64,000 nt of DNA from an uncultured Prevotella sp. GTDB lineage: Bacteria > Bacteroidota > Bacteroidia > Bacteroidales > Bacteroidaceae. Positions 27,595 to 37,061 of the stretch are shown one piece after another. Position 1 is the stretch's first letter, and each line of letters begins with the position of its first letter. The notes below the pieces were generated by a model. It was not told where the DNA came from. It searched no databases and was given only the letters and a program-made list of their open reading frames with translations. The stretch covers positions 271,436 to 335,435 of the forward strand of contig CAJODL010000004.1 of assembly GCA_905233165.1 (NCBI GenBank), given 5' to 3'. A program made the position numbers and the translations under genes.

Positions 27595-29850
27595 TTATTT
27601 CTTCTTTAGTTTTGCGAATTTCAGCAATAGTTTCTTTGTTCCCGAATAAGCAAATTCTACTATAGCCTTTGTGCTGTCCCCAGCTCCTTCTATAGCAGTT
27701 ATTACTCCTTCTCCGAAGCGTTCGTGTATCACCTGGTCGCCAGCATTAAAGGTGGCATTATTGTTGCTTGTCAGGAATGTAGGAGAACTTGTTATAACAG
27801 TTCTTTGAGTAACCTGTGGTTGTGTGGTGTTGGCAGGTCTGAAAGACTGACGCTCTACAGGTCTGAATGAAGATGCCGGTCTTTCTATCGGTCTGAAGTT
27901 TCGTGGTGTTGTATATGAAGGCTGTCGCCTTTCCGGATAGCTTGTCTTTCTGCTACCATATCCTCCAACATCGAGAAGGTCTCTATCTATGTCTTTCAAG
28001 AATCGGCTGGGGGAACTAAATTCCATTTTACCATAGCGATAACGCATATTGGCATAAGTGAGGAAACAATATTTCTCAGCTCGGGTTATGGCAACATATA
28101 ATAGTCTGCGTTCCTCTTCTAATCTGCGTTGTGAATCCGTTGACTGTGGAGAAGGGAAGATGTCTTCCTCCATTCCTACTACATATACGCAAGGGAATTC
28201 CAATCCCTTTGCACTATGTATTGTCATCAGTTTTACGCTTGCCTTGTTCTGTTGTTCTATATCCCTGTCTGTCAGTAATGCCACATCTTTCAGAAATTCC
28301 ATCATATCCGTTGGCTCACCTTCTTCTTCGCGGGTTTCAACAAATTCCCTCAACGAATTGATGAATTCCTCCAGATTCTCCTGCTTTGAGAGATATTCAG
28401 GTTCTGTGCTGGAATATATATCGTCATATATGCCTGCCTGACGAATTACATCCTTTCCCAACGTAAATGCATCCACCTTATAGAGATCCTCATGCATAGA
28501 GGAGATAAATCTACAGAAATCACCACACTTAGGAACCTCTGTTGCTGCTTTCCATAATGAAATACCCCTTTCCTGAGCATCAGCACTTATTCTGCTTACT
28601 GTAGTATTTCCTATGCCACGAGTGGGATAGTTGATAATTCTTTTGAATGCTTCTTCATCGTCAGGATTGGCGATAAGTCTGAGGTAAGCCACTACATCTT
28701 TTATCTCCTTACGCTGATAGAAACTCTGACCTCCATATATCTGGAAGTCGATACCGTTTCTGCGCAGTTCCTCCTCAAACGGACGGCTTTGGGCATTGGT
28801 GCGATAAAGAATGGCGAAGTCGTCATACGACATTCCACTATTGACCCTACGTTTGATGTCACCAGTAATAAAAGATGCTTCCTCTCTGTCTGAAGACAAT
28901 TCCTTCAGCTTTATCTTTTCGCCTTCTTCATTGCGTGAATAGACGTCCTTGTCTATTTGTTTGATGTTTTTATGGATGAGGCTATTGGCAGCTTTTACGA
29001 TACATTGTGTAGAGCGATAGTTCTGCTCCAACTTGAAAAGCTTTGTTCCTGTGAACAGTTTTTGGAAATTCAGGATGTTGTCGATTCTTGCACCTCTGAA
29101 AGCATATATACTTTGTGCATCATCACCCACAACACATATCTTTCCATCTTTCACCAACTGCAGGAGAATCTGCTGCTGTATGTAGTTAGTGTCCTGATAC
29201 TCATCGACAAGGATGAATTTGTATTGTGACTGGTATTTCTCAAGGATGTCAGGATGGTTGGCAAAGAGTTGATGAGTATTCAGCAGCAGGTCATCAAAGT
29301 CCATCGCATTACTCTTCTTGCATCTGGCTTGGTATTCTGTAAAAATAGCAGTCAGGTCATTTGTTTCTTTGTCTGTATTTCCTATTATTCTGTATGATAT
29401 TGAAGCACTATTCTTGGTGCTGGATATACGTTTCATAACATCCCCAGGACGATATATCTTCTCATCAAGATTCATCTCCTTGATGATTGTGCGACAAAGG
29501 GATTTTGAGTCTGCTTCATCATATATTGTGAAGTCTCCTGTATATCCCAATATCTCTGCTTCGACTCTTAGAATGTGTGAGAAGATAGAGTGGAAAGTAC
29601 CCATTCTCAGATACCTCACATCACCTTCTCCCACAAGATGTGAGATACGCTCTTTCATCTCGCGGGCAGCCTTGTTGGTGAATGTGAGAGCCATTATCTC
29701 CCAAGGCTTCAGTCCTGCCTGCGCTATGAGGTAGGCAATCTTGTATGTAAGAACACGAGTCTTACCCGATCCGGCACCAGCAATAACCAGTGACGGCCCG
29801 TCGATATATTCTACTGCTGCCTTCTGGCTATCATTCAGTCCACTTAACAT
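27595..29850 (-). CDS. pcrA: UvrD/PcrA-type DNA helicase
   Basis: 751 residues, SF1A helicase that unwinds DNA 3' to 5' in repair and plasmid replication. Motif Q LNDSQKAAVEY, Walker A IAGAGSGKTRVLTYKI, motif II VDEYQDTN, motif III GDDAQSIYAFRGA, motif IV QNYRST, motif V MTIHSAKGLEFPCVY and motif VI YVAITRAE are all present. The C-terminal tail (about 650-700) is Arg/Ser/Pro-rich, then a small SH3/Tudor-like end (GDQVIHERFGEGVITAIEG) as in PcrA. Its 5' end overlaps mtgA by 20 nt. Confidence 0.95.
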   Translation of the reverse strand: MLSGLNDSQKAAVEYIDGPSLVIAGAGSGKTRVLTYKIAYLIAQAGLKPWEIMALTFTNKAAREMKERISHLVGEGDVRYLRMGTFHSIFSHILRVEAEILGYTGDFTIYDEADSKSLCRTIIKEMNLDEKIYRPGDVMKRISSTKNSASISYRIIGNTDKETNDLTAIFTEYQARCKKSNAMDFDDLLLNTHQLFANHPDILEKYQSQYKFILVDEYQDTNYIQQQILLQLVKDGKICVVGDDAQSIYAFRGARIDNILNFQKLFTGTKLFKLEQNYRSTQCIVKAANSLIHKNIKQIDKDVYSRNEEGEKIKLKELSSDREEASFITGDIKRRVNSGMSYDDFAILYRTNAQSRPFEEELRRNGIDFQIYGGQSFYQRKEIKDVVAYLRLIANPDDEEAFKRIINYPTRGIGNTTVSRISADAQERGISLWKAATEVPKCGDFCRFISSMHEDLYKVDAFTLGKDVIRQAGIYDDIYSSTEPEYLSKQENLEEFINSLREFVETREEEGEPTDMMEFLKDVALLTDRDIEQQNKASVKLMTIHSAKGLEFPCVYVVGMEEDIFPSPQSTDSQRRLEEERRLLYVAITRAEKYCFLTYANMRYRYGKMEFSSPSRFLKDIDRDLLDVGGYGSRKTSYPERRQPSYTTPRNFRPIERPASSFRPVERQSFRPANTTQPQVTQRTVITSSPTFLTSNNNATFNAGDQVIHERFGEGVITAIEGAGDSTKAIVEFAYSGTKKLLLKFAKLKKK

Positions 29851-30502
29851 ATTTCATCTGTCGAAGGATAAAAGCCTGCCTCTTGTGCATATAAGAAGAA
29901 GGCTCCTTACTTGAGAATTTTCGAGGGTTGGGTAGGGTAGCAGCAATCAGGGCACAGTCTCGCCTTGTCAGTTCCGATGCCGTCTTTCCGTGGAAGTTAT
30001 ATTGCGCACAGGCATCAACACCATAGATATTTTCGCCCATCTCGATAGAGTTCAGGTAAACCTCCATAATGCGTTCCTTGCCCCAGATAAGTTCTATCAG
30101 GGTTGTGAAATATACTTCCAATCCTTTCCTGACCCAAGAGCGTCCCGGCCATAGGAAGACATTCTTTGCTGTCTGCTGTGAGATGGTTGAGGCACCATAC
30201 TTGTTGCGTCCAGCCTTCTTGTTGCGTTTTACTGCTGTTTGTATGGCATCAAAGTCAAAACCATGATGAGTTAGGAAACGTTGGTCTTCACTCGCCATTA
30301 CTGCCACAGGCATCTCTGGTGAGATTTTCTCTATTGACACCCAGTTGTGGTGCCATAAACTATGGGTCTTTACTGACTGGATAACCATCAGAGGTGTTAC
30401 CCAAACAGGAAAGACCTTATAAAAAACTACCGCAAGGAGAGTAGAAGCAAAAAACGCTGCTACTATCCCTGCGAGAATGTTTCGTAAGAATTTCATGCCC
30501 AA
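29831..30502 (-). CDS. mtgA: Monofunctional peptidoglycan glycosyltransferase
   Basis: 223 residues, GT51 family. It polymerises lipid II into glycan strands at the outer face of the inner membrane. There is one N-terminal membrane segment (about residues 7-30). Catalytic motifs are SEDQRFLTHHGFDFDAI, GASTISQQTAKNVFLW, RKGLEVYFTTLIELIWGKER and EVYLNSIEMG. No transpeptidase domain follows. The end overlaps the pcrA start by 20 nt, indicating coupled expression. Confidence 0.95.
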   Translation of the reverse strand: MGMKFLRNILAGIVAAFFASTLLAVVFYKVFPVWVTPLMVIQSVKTHSLWHHNWVSIEKISPEMPVAVMASEDQRFLTHHGFDFDAIQTAVKRNKKAGRNKYGASTISQQTAKNVFLWPGRSWVRKGLEVYFTTLIELIWGKERIMEVYLNSIEMGENIYGVDACAQYNFHGKTASELTRRDCALIAATLPNPRKFSSKEPSSYMHKRQAFILRQMKYVKWTE

Positions 30503-30534
30503 AGGCTACTTTTTTCTTAGGGATAGAAATTTAC

Positions 30535-31230
30535 TTATTGTTTGCTCTGTGCCTCAGCATCCTTAATCATCTTTTCAGAAGCATACAGATAAACCTCTAC
30601 ACGACGGTTCTGCTGACGACCTTCTGCTGTTTCGTTGCTTGCAACAGGATTGCTTGAACCAAAGCCCTGTACGTTCTTGAGCTGTGCATAAGGTACACCA
30701 TTCTGTGTGAGGTAGTTAGCAACTGACTGTGCACGATTGAGAGACAATGGGTTGTTAATCTTGTCAGAACCAGTATTGTCAGTATAACCTTTGATATCAA
30801 TAGAAACATCGTTGTTCTGTCTCATGATGTTAGCCAGATTGTTCAGTTCTATCTTGCTATTATCATTCAGGTCATACTTGTTTGTAGCAAAGAGGATACC
30901 ACTGTTGAAGGTTACCTTAACAGCAGACAGACCATTGTTGTCCTTTACTGTCTCTACTTCTGCATTCTTCAACTGCTCCTGTGCCTGCTTCTTAACCTTA
31001 TCCATGCGGTTGCCGATGATAGCACCTGTTCCAGCACCTACTGCAGCACCGATTGCAGTACCGATTCCTGCATTGCCGGCAATACCACCGATGATGGCAC
31101 CCAGAGCTGCACCACCACCAGTTCCAATGATGGCACCCTGACCAGTCTTACTCATGTTATTCCATGTACTACAACTTGAAAATACAACACATAAGCCCAT
31201 TACGAGGGCTACAATCTTAAGCTTTTTCAT
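30535..31230 (-). CDS. OmpA-family lipoprotein with glycine-zipper segment
   Basis: 231 residues. The lipoprotein signal MKKLKIVALVMGLCVVFSSC precedes a glycine/alanine-rich zipper (about residues 32-75) and a linker. The OmpA C-like peptidoglycan-binding domain follows (VSIDIKGYTDNTGS, LSLNRAQSVANYL, GFGSSNPVASNETAEGRQQN then RRVEV). It resembles E. coli YiaD and probably ties the outer membrane to the wall. It is transcribed divergently from pfp, from a promoter interleaved with the pfp promoter. Confidence 0.92.
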   Translation of the reverse strand: MKKLKIVALVMGLCVVFSSCSTWNNMSKTGQGAIIGTGGGAALGAIIGGIAGNAGIGTAIGAAVGAGTGAIIGNRMDKVKKQAQEQLKNAEVETVKDNNGLSAVKVTFNSGILFATNKYDLNDNSKIELNNLANIMRQNNDVSIDIKGYTDNTGSDKINNPLSLNRAQSVANYLTQNGVPYAQLKNVQGFGSSNPVASNETAEGRQQNRRVEVYLYASEKMIKDAEAQSKQ

Positions 31231-31270
31231 AATAATTAGTGTTAAATAAATACCATTTTAATGAAAATCT

Positions 31271-31302
31271 TTTGCAAAGGTAGAAAAAAAAATGTACCTT
31301 TG
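31271..31302. promoter_or_regulatory. Interleaved divergent promoters for pfp (+) and the OmpA lipoprotein (-)
   Basis: For pfp, TTTG at 31271-31274 and TACCTTTG at 31295-31302, spacer 20 bp. On the minus strand TACCTTTG occupies 31282-31275 with GTTG 20 bp upstream. The two promoters form an inverted repeat (TTGCAAAGGTA 31272-31282, TACCTTTGCAA 31295-31305). Each -33 element therefore lies beside the other promoter's -7 box. Confidence 0.75.
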
Positions 31303-31353
31303 CAACAAATTTGATTTTTTAACACAAAATATAACAAAATTTACAAGAGAAAA

Positions 31354-32991
31354 ATGGAAAAGAGTGCATTGCAGATTGCTCGTGCCGCTTATCAGCCAAA
31401 GTTACCAAAGGCTCTGCGTGGAGCATTGAAAGCTGTTGAGGGTGCCCCAACGCAGTCAGTAGCAGATCAGGAAGAGGTAAAGAAGCTCTTCCCTAACACA
31501 TATGGCATGCCATATCTGAAGTTTGAACCAGTAGAAGGTGCTATGCAGACAGCACAGATGAATGTAGGTGTTATCCTCTCTGGTGGTCAGGCTCCTGGTG
31601 GCCATAACGTTATTTCTGGTCTGTTTGATGGTATCAAGAAGTTGAATCCTGCTAATAAGCTTTATGGCTTCATCCTAGGTCCTGGTGGCCTCGTTGACCA
31701 TAAGTATAAGGAGCTGACAGCTGATATTATTGACGAATATCGTAATACTGGTGGTTTCGATATCATCGGTTCTGGTCGTACAAAGCTCGAGAAGAAGGAG
31801 CAGTTTGATAAGGGTTTGGAGATTCTTAAGGAACTCAACATCAAGGCTCTCGTTATCATTGGTGGTGACGACTCTAACACAAATGCTTGTGTTCTTGCAG
31901 AGTATTATAAGTCTATCAATGCTGGTGTTCAGGTAATCGGTTGTCCTAAGACTATCGATGGTGACCTGAAGAACTCAGAGATTGAGACATCATTCGGTTT
32001 CGATACAGCAACAAAGGTATATTCAGAGGTTATCGGTAACATCATGCGTGACTGTAACTCTGCCCAGAAGTATTGGCACTTCATCAAGTTGATGGGTCGC
32101 TCTGCTTCTCATGTTACTTTGGAGTGTGCTCTTCAGACTCGTCCAAACATTACCCTCATTGGTGAGGAGGTAGAGGCAAAGAATATGTCTCTTGACGAGG
32201 TTGTAACATATATGGCAAAGATTGTTGCTGCTCGTGCTGAGAAGGGAATGAACTATGGTGTTGCCCTCATCCCAGAAGGTATCATTGAGTTTATTCCAGC
32301 TATCAAGAAACTTATCGCTGAGCTGAATGACCTTCTTGCAAAGCCAGAGGCACAGGGTCTCGACAAGAAAGGTGCTATGGCATTTGTGAAGGCAAATCTT
32401 TCAAAGGACAATCTTGCTATCTTTGAGTCTCTGCCAGTAGGTGTAGCACGTCAGTTGGCTCTCGATCGTGACCCTCACGGAAACGTACAGGTATCTGCCA
32501 TCGAGACTGAGAAGTTGCTCGCTGAAATGGTAGCAGTAAAACTTGAGCAGTGGAAGAATGAAGGTAAGTTTAATGGTAAGTTCAGCACTCTGACACACTT
32601 CTTCGGTTACGAAGGACGTTGTGCAGCACCATCTAACTTCGATGCTGACTATTGCTATTCTCTTGGCTTCAATGCTTCTATGCTTATGGCTGCTGGTAAG
32701 ACTGGCTATATGTCTTCAGTAACAAAGACAAACCGTCCTATTGACGAATGGCAGGCTGGTGGTATTCCTATCACTATGATGATGAATATGGAGAAGCGTA
32801 ATGGTGAGATGAAGCCAGTTATCCGTAAGGCTCTTGTAGAGCTCGACGGTAAGCCTTTCCAGTATTTCGTATCACAGCGTGAGGTATGGGCAAAGGATAC
32901 ATGCTTCTGCTATCCTGGTCCTATCCAGTACTTTGGTCCTTCAGAGGTATGCGATCAGCCTACAAAGACTCTGAAGCTTGAACTCGATTAA
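31354..32991 (+). CDS. pfp: Pyrophosphate-dependent 6-phosphofructokinase
   Basis: 545 residues of the long PPi-PFK class. It reversibly phosphorylates fructose-6-phosphate with pyrophosphate in glycolysis. VGVILSGGQAPGGHNVISGL, IIGGDDSNTNACVLAEYY (GGDDS marks PPi rather than ATP use), GCPKTIDGDLKNSEIETSFG and MGRSASHVTLECALQTRPN are present. Codons are strongly biased, suggesting high expression. It ends 2 nt before the likely start of the GH25 gene. Confidence 0.97.
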   Translation: MEKSALQIARAAYQPKLPKALRGALKAVEGAPTQSVADQEEVKKLFPNTYGMPYLKFEPVEGAMQTAQMNVGVILSGGQAPGGHNVISGLFDGIKKLNPANKLYGFILGPGGLVDHKYKELTADIIDEYRNTGGFDIIGSGRTKLEKKEQFDKGLEILKELNIKALVIIGGDDSNTNACVLAEYYKSINAGVQVIGCPKTIDGDLKNSEIETSFGFDTATKVYSEVIGNIMRDCNSAQKYWHFIKLMGRSASHVTLECALQTRPNITLIGEEVEAKNMSLDEVVTYMAKIVAARAEKGMNYGVALIPEGIIEFIPAIKKLIAELNDLLAKPEAQGLDKKGAMAFVKANLSKDNLAIFESLPVGVARQLALDRDPHGNVQVSAIETEKLLAEMVAVKLEQWKNEGKFNGKFSTLTHFFGYEGRCAAPSNFDADYCYSLGFNASMLMAAGKTGYMSSVTKTNRPIDEWQAGGIPITMMMNMEKRNGEMKPVIRKALVELDGKPFQYFVSQREVWAKDTCFCYPGPIQYFGPSEVCDQPTKTLKLELD

Positions 32992-32993
32992 TA

Positions 32994-33788
32994 TTGATTT
33001 ATCATAAGCTCTATAGAAAATACCCTCGGAAGCCACACAGCAAATGGTGGTGGATGGGGGTATTTTTCGTTCTCGTAGCTTATGTAGCCTTCTTCTATTA
33101 TTTCTTTGTCGGCTCGACAAACTATCGTTGGCGTGCTTTATATGGCGACGGCAACTATCCTGAAGGAGAGGGTTATGAGATTCGTGGCATTGATGTGTCA
33201 CACTATCAGAATAAGATTGATTGGGAGCGCTTGCGTAATGCTATGATAAAGAAAGCCCCTGTGCGTTTTGTCTTTATCAAATCTACAGAAGGCAGCAATC
33301 TCATAGATGAGAATTTCAAGGATAACTTCTACCAGGCTCGCGAATATGGTTTCATTCGTGGAGCATACCATTTCTACAGCACAAAATCTTCTGCTCGCGA
33401 ACAAGCTGCTTTCTTCCTGCAGAAGGTACATCTCGAAGAAGGCGACTTGCCTCCTGTGCTCGATGTTGAGCATAAGCCGGAAGATATGTCAACAGAAGAC
33501 TTCCAACGTGAAATTCTTACATGGCTGAATATTGTGGAAGACCGTTACCACGTAAAACCAATACTTTATACATACCATAAGTTCAAGGAGAAATACCTCT
33601 CTGATGCACGTTTTGATGACTATCCCTATTGGATAGCCCACTATTATGTATCAGAGATGAAGTATAAAGGTCCTTGGAAATTCTGGCAACATACTGATGC
33701 AGGAAGACTTCCAGGCATAAAGGGGTATGTTGACTTCAATATCTATAACGGTTCCTACTACGACTTAAAGCAGTTGTGCATTAAGTAA
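32994..33788 (+). CDS. GH25 muramidase (membrane-anchored lysozyme)
   Basis: 264 residues if it starts at TTG 32994; the first in-frame ATG is 33054. The TTG start keeps a basic N-terminus (KLYRKYPRKPHSKWWW) before the membrane helix (about 21-40), which makes topological sense. The GH25 fold shows IRGIDVSHYQNKIDW, FIKSTEGSNLID, GAYHFYST and the catalytic pair in PVLDVEHK. It hydrolyses the MurNAc-GlcNAc bond of peptidoglycan. It sits 2 nt behind pfp and may be cotranscribed with it. Confidence 0.9.
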   Translation: MIYHKLYRKYPRKPHSKWWWMGVFFVLVAYVAFFYYFFVGSTNYRWRALYGDGNYPEGEGYEIRGIDVSHYQNKIDWERLRNAMIKKAPVRFVFIKSTEGSNLIDENFKDNFYQAREYGFIRGAYHFYSTKSSAREQAAFFLQKVHLEEGDLPPVLDVEHKPEDMSTEDFQREILTWLNIVEDRYHVKPILYTYHKFKEKYLSDARFDDYPYWIAHYYVSEMKYKGPWKFWQHTDAGRLPGIKGYVDFNIYNGSYYDLKQLCIK

Positions 33789-33844
33789 GGTCTAAGGTCA
33801 AAGGTCTAAGGTCTTTAACCGTTAACCGTTAACCTTTAACCTGT

Positions 33845-33913
33845 CAATTGTCAACTATCAACTATCAACTATCAACTATCAACTATCAACTGTCAACTAT
33901 CAACTGTCAACTA
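33845..33913. repeat. CAACTAT heptamer array
   Basis: Ten consecutive 7-bp units (CAATTGT, then CAACTAT/CAACTGT) fill the gap between the convergent GH25 and nitroreductase genes. At 33789-33840 they are preceded by AGGTCTA/AGGTCAA and TTAACCG units. The tract is likely variable in copy number. Confidence 0.88.
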
Positions 33914-33914
33914 A

Positions 33915-34535
33915 CTAGTATCCAATCGGATGGTTAAGTTCCAGGTATGAGGTTTCTGGAAGGTTCAGTTCCTGCTTCAGGGTATCATAATCCATCATAG
34001 CCCTTGCAACAGTTTTCATGCCAAGTGCTGTGCAAGCCAGATAGATGTTCTGTGATACATAGCCTGCATCCATAGCACCATATTTATCATTAGGGAATCT
34101 GTCAGAATCCTTTGTGCTTACTAACACGAGTGATATAGGAGCTGTCTTTGCAAATGGCTGCATCTTGCCAGCAATAGCTTCACGCAGGTCTTTGCTGGAT
34201 ACCTTTGTGAGAGTATTAGCTTTCGCATTATAGAGACATACACCGTCTTTTGAGCAAACATAAACCTTTATGTCCTGCATATTGATGGCAGAAGGAGCCG
34301 TAATCTTTCCTGTCTTAGGGTCGCTGACACCACAGGCAGCCCAAAGTATGGTAGAGAGGGTCTGCAAGCTGATTTCCTGTTCAGTAAAGCTACGCATAGA
34401 GCGACGCTGTTTTAAGGCATCACCGAGAGACATTGAGAGTTTTGAAACCTCAGGCTGTGGCAGAGTAATAACGTCCTGTGCCTGAATGCTGCCTGTCATT
34501 ATCAAGGCCAGCGCAAAAATAATAATCTTTTTCAT
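33915..34535 (-). CDS. Exported nitroreductase-family protein
   Basis: 206 residues with a signal peptide (MKKIIIFALALIMTGSIQAQ), so probably periplasmic. The nitroreductase-like fold includes ALKQRRSMRSFTEQEI, LSTILWAACGVSD, APSAINMQDIKVYV and MDAGYVSQNIYLACTALGM. It is similar to the short SagB-like exported FMN proteins of Bacteroidota. Whether FMN is bound outside the cytoplasm is unclear. The stop codon abuts the CAACTAT array. Confidence 0.85.
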   Translation of the reverse strand: MKKIIIFALALIMTGSIQAQDVITLPQPEVSKLSMSLGDALKQRRSMRSFTEQEISLQTLSTILWAACGVSDPKTGKITAPSAINMQDIKVYVCSKDGVCLYNAKANTLTKVSSKDLREAIAGKMQPFAKTAPISLVLVSTKDSDRFPNDKYGAMDAGYVSQNIYLACTALGMKTVARAMMDYDTLKQELNLPETSYLELNHPIGY

Positions 34536-34567
34536 TTTGTTTGGTTGTTTTTGAGTTTTCGTTTTCG

Positions 34568-35428
34568 TTATCGTTTTCGTTTAATTATTCCCACGTAGGT
34601 TAGCAACACTACATTCATCAACAAAGCATAGATGATAGCCGGGATAGCTATTCTGCCATCATTAAATATAAATGGGCTGGAAGCTACTGCTATGGCTTGT
34701 GCAGCATTCTGCATGCCTACCTCAATGACTATTGTTCTACGTTCTTTGGTATTGAGCCCCACAAGGCGTGAAATGCCTGAAGCAATACTTACTGCAATAA
34801 GAAGCAATATGCCAACACACATACCAATAAGAGCAAAGTTGTCAACAATGGTGTGATAATGCTGCACAAAGAATATTCCTGCCAGCAACATAAGTGCCGG
34901 GAATGCCAGTTTGGAGAGTACTTTGTCTATCTTTGTGGCAGCTGTAGGTAAATAAAGGCGGCAAAGAATACCTAGAACTATTGGCAGCAACATGGTAATA
35001 AGGTTCTGCATCAGCAGGTTTCCTACTGGCAGATGTACTCCTACTGCAGCCACTACATATTTTGTGGTCCATTCCATGATGATAGGAACAGTAAACAGAG
35101 TTATAATAGAGCTTACTGCTGTGAGAGATACTGATAGGGCCACATCACCTTTTGCCAGCATCGAAAAGATATTGCTCGATGAACCACCTGGGCAACATGC
35201 TATGAGCATTACTCCGATAAAGAATATTGGTGGCAGTTCGAAAACAAATACTAATGCACAGGCAATTATGGGAAGGATGATAAGTTGTCCAAACATACCT
35301 GTCAGCATAGCCTTTGGGCGTTTGGCGATAAGTACGAAGTCTGAAGGCTGGAGCGTAAGACCCAGCTCAAACATCAATAGCGTTAATATTGGTAAAACAA
35401 TCAGAATGCTATTCATTTCATTATTCAA
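34568..35428 (-). CDS. Bile acid:sodium symporter family (BASS) transporter
   Basis: 286 residues with about nine membrane helices. The family signature CCPGGSSSNIFSMLAKGDVA, then LSVSLTAVSS, and the pattern GLNTKERRTIVIEVGMQNAA match the SBF/BASS group of sodium-coupled organic-anion carriers. The substrate is not predictable here. The final residues KRKR and stop are encoded by a CGAAAA hexamer repeat (34553-34583). It lies 23 bp downstream of the Fe-S membrane protein gene on the same strand. Confidence 0.88.
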   Translation of the reverse strand: MNNEMNSILIVLPILTLLMFELGLTLQPSDFVLIAKRPKAMLTGMFGQLIILPIIACALVFVFELPPIFFIGVMLIACCPGGSSSNIFSMLAKGDVALSVSLTAVSSIITLFTVPIIMEWTTKYVVAAVGVHLPVGNLLMQNLITMLLPIVLGILCRLYLPTAATKIDKVLSKLAFPALMLLAGIFFVQHYHTIVDNFALIGMCVGILLLIAVSIASGISRLVGLNTKERRTIVIEVGMQNAAQAIAVASSPFIFNDGRIAIPAIIYALLMNVVLLTYVGIIKRKR

Positions 35429-35450
35429 TTCTACTCTTAATTCCTAATTC

Positions 35451-36143
35451 CTAATTCTTAATTATCCTAAGAGGGCAAGCCTTTACGCATTTGTTACATT
35501 TCAGGCAATCCGGATGCAGATACCCTATTTCCTCGCCACGAGACTCAAAAGGTGTCAGCTGCATTGGGCACACACGAGCGCATTGCTTACACTTCATCTC
35601 ACATTCACCCGACACATGAACATTTGTGAACACCTTTGGCAGAGGAGCCTTCTTTGGTGCCACCCAGCTGGATATGCTTCCCATAGGGCAGAAACTGCAC
35701 CATGTGCGTGGAGCATAGATAAATGACAGGATGACGCCCACAATAGTTGTCATGACGATAATGGTCCAGAATACACGACCTATATCGTTCCACATCGCCA
35801 TACCTCCTTCGCTCCAGCGAGCCTGACTTAACTGAATGCCAAACATGGTGAAGATAAAGAATACCATAAACAGACGGAACCCAAAGGTTCTGACAAACTT
35901 TGGTATCGGACGATGTGGAGAATACTTTGACAGCAAGCGATCATACATATTTCCACGAGGGCATACATTTCCGCACCAGAACCGACCTCGCCAGATGGAA
36001 GTCAGCACAGGTCCTATCATACATATCAAGGCAAGCAATCCTATGACAGGATAGAACCACCCGATAATGATGTATGCAAAGATAATCCAATAGAGCTGCG
36101 GCCCCCTGGTATCAAAATGCTTATGAAATCGTTTCTGTGGCAT
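35451..36143 (-). CDS. 4Fe-4S membrane protein (NapH/CcoG-like)
   Basis: 230 residues. About four membrane helices alternate with polyferredoxin motifs: WCGNVCPRGNM, WCSFCPMGSISSW, then CKQCARVCP and CLKCNKCVKACP at the C-terminus (two 4Fe-4S clusters). It resembles the quinol-side electron-transfer proteins NapH, NosR and RnfB-type ferredoxins. It is likely an inner-membrane electron conduit with unknown partner. It starts at the left border of gene-free region B. Confidence 0.85.
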   Translation of the reverse strand: MPQKRFHKHFDTRGPQLYWIIFAYIIIGWFYPVIGLLALICMIGPVLTSIWRGRFWCGNVCPRGNMYDRLLSKYSPHRPIPKFVRTFGFRLFMVFFIFTMFGIQLSQARWSEGGMAMWNDIGRVFWTIIVMTTIVGVILSFIYAPRTWCSFCPMGSISSWVAPKKAPLPKVFTNVHVSGECEMKCKQCARVCPMQLTPFESRGEEIGYLHPDCLKCNKCVKACPLRIIKN

Positions 36144-36265
36144 ATGTATTTATTTTGCGTAAAGAGAGTGCAAAGGTACAAATAAAATTGAAAATGAAAG
36201 AATGAAAGAATGAAAAAATGAAAAAAAACTTCGTACAATAAACGAAAATGAAAAAAAATAACACA

Positions 36266-36776
36266 TTTACCTACATAACTACATAAAATACGCTTATCTT
36301 ATTGATATATAATACTATAGGTGATACACTGACCTACATAATAACTACACAATAACTACATAATAACTACATGATTTCTGCATAAATCGGGCAAAATCAT
36401 TCCATTATCCAGCAAAAAACATCTCCATAGGGAGGGAGCAAAAACGCTATTTGGGAGTAACAAAATTTTCCCCCTAATACCTGTTTGGAAATTCTCTAGA
36501 GAATTTCTCGCCTACATAACTATGCAACAAAATTTCCCCTACTAGGGAGCTGGTAAATTCTATAGAGAATTATGATGCATCATAGTAATAGAAAATCTGC
36601 TACATCGTAGTCAAAAATCTGCTACACCCCTGTCAAATAGTAACCATAACGCTGTTTTTATGTAGTTAGTATGTAGTTGTTGTGTAGTTAGAATGTAGTT
36701 AGAATGTAGGTGAAAAATTTCGTAACTTATTTATATACAGTGCTTTTGCACGTTTTTATGTAGTTATGTAGGTAAA
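36266..36776. repeat. Repeat-palindrome module B
   Basis: Outer arms 36266-36288 and 36754-36776 are exact 23-bp inverted copies. Inner left array: three and a half 11-bp units of CTACATAATAA (36334-36372). Inner right array: four and a half inverted 11-bp units of TGTAGTTAGAA type (36661-36711). A 20-bp perfect palindrome at 36488-36507 lies near the centre. An 11-bp period puts every unit on about the same face of the helix. Confidence 0.88.
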
Positions 36777-37029
36777 AACGGAAAATTTCAATAAAATTTC
36801 CATCACTAACAACTAATAACTAACAGCTAATCACTAATCACTGACTATTCACTCTATTAAGCTATTAAACCTTCTTTCCTTCATTCTTTCATTCGCCATT
36901 AAGCTAATTAATTCTGTCATCATTTTTGAAAAATCTTACAATTTTCTTTGTCAGTTTGAAAAATAGTTGTAATTTTGACCTGTCGGTCTAAGGTACTCCG
37001 TTATGAAAATAAAAAAAAATGTCTTTTTA

Positions 37030-37061
37030 TTTGTATTTCTCATAACTTAATCGTACCTTTG
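37030..37061 (+). promoter_or_regulatory. Promoter of the vapBC-like pair
   Basis: TTTG at 37030-37033 and TACCTTTG at 37054-37061, spacer 20 bp, ending 28 bp before the antitoxin ATG. Confidence 0.7.
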
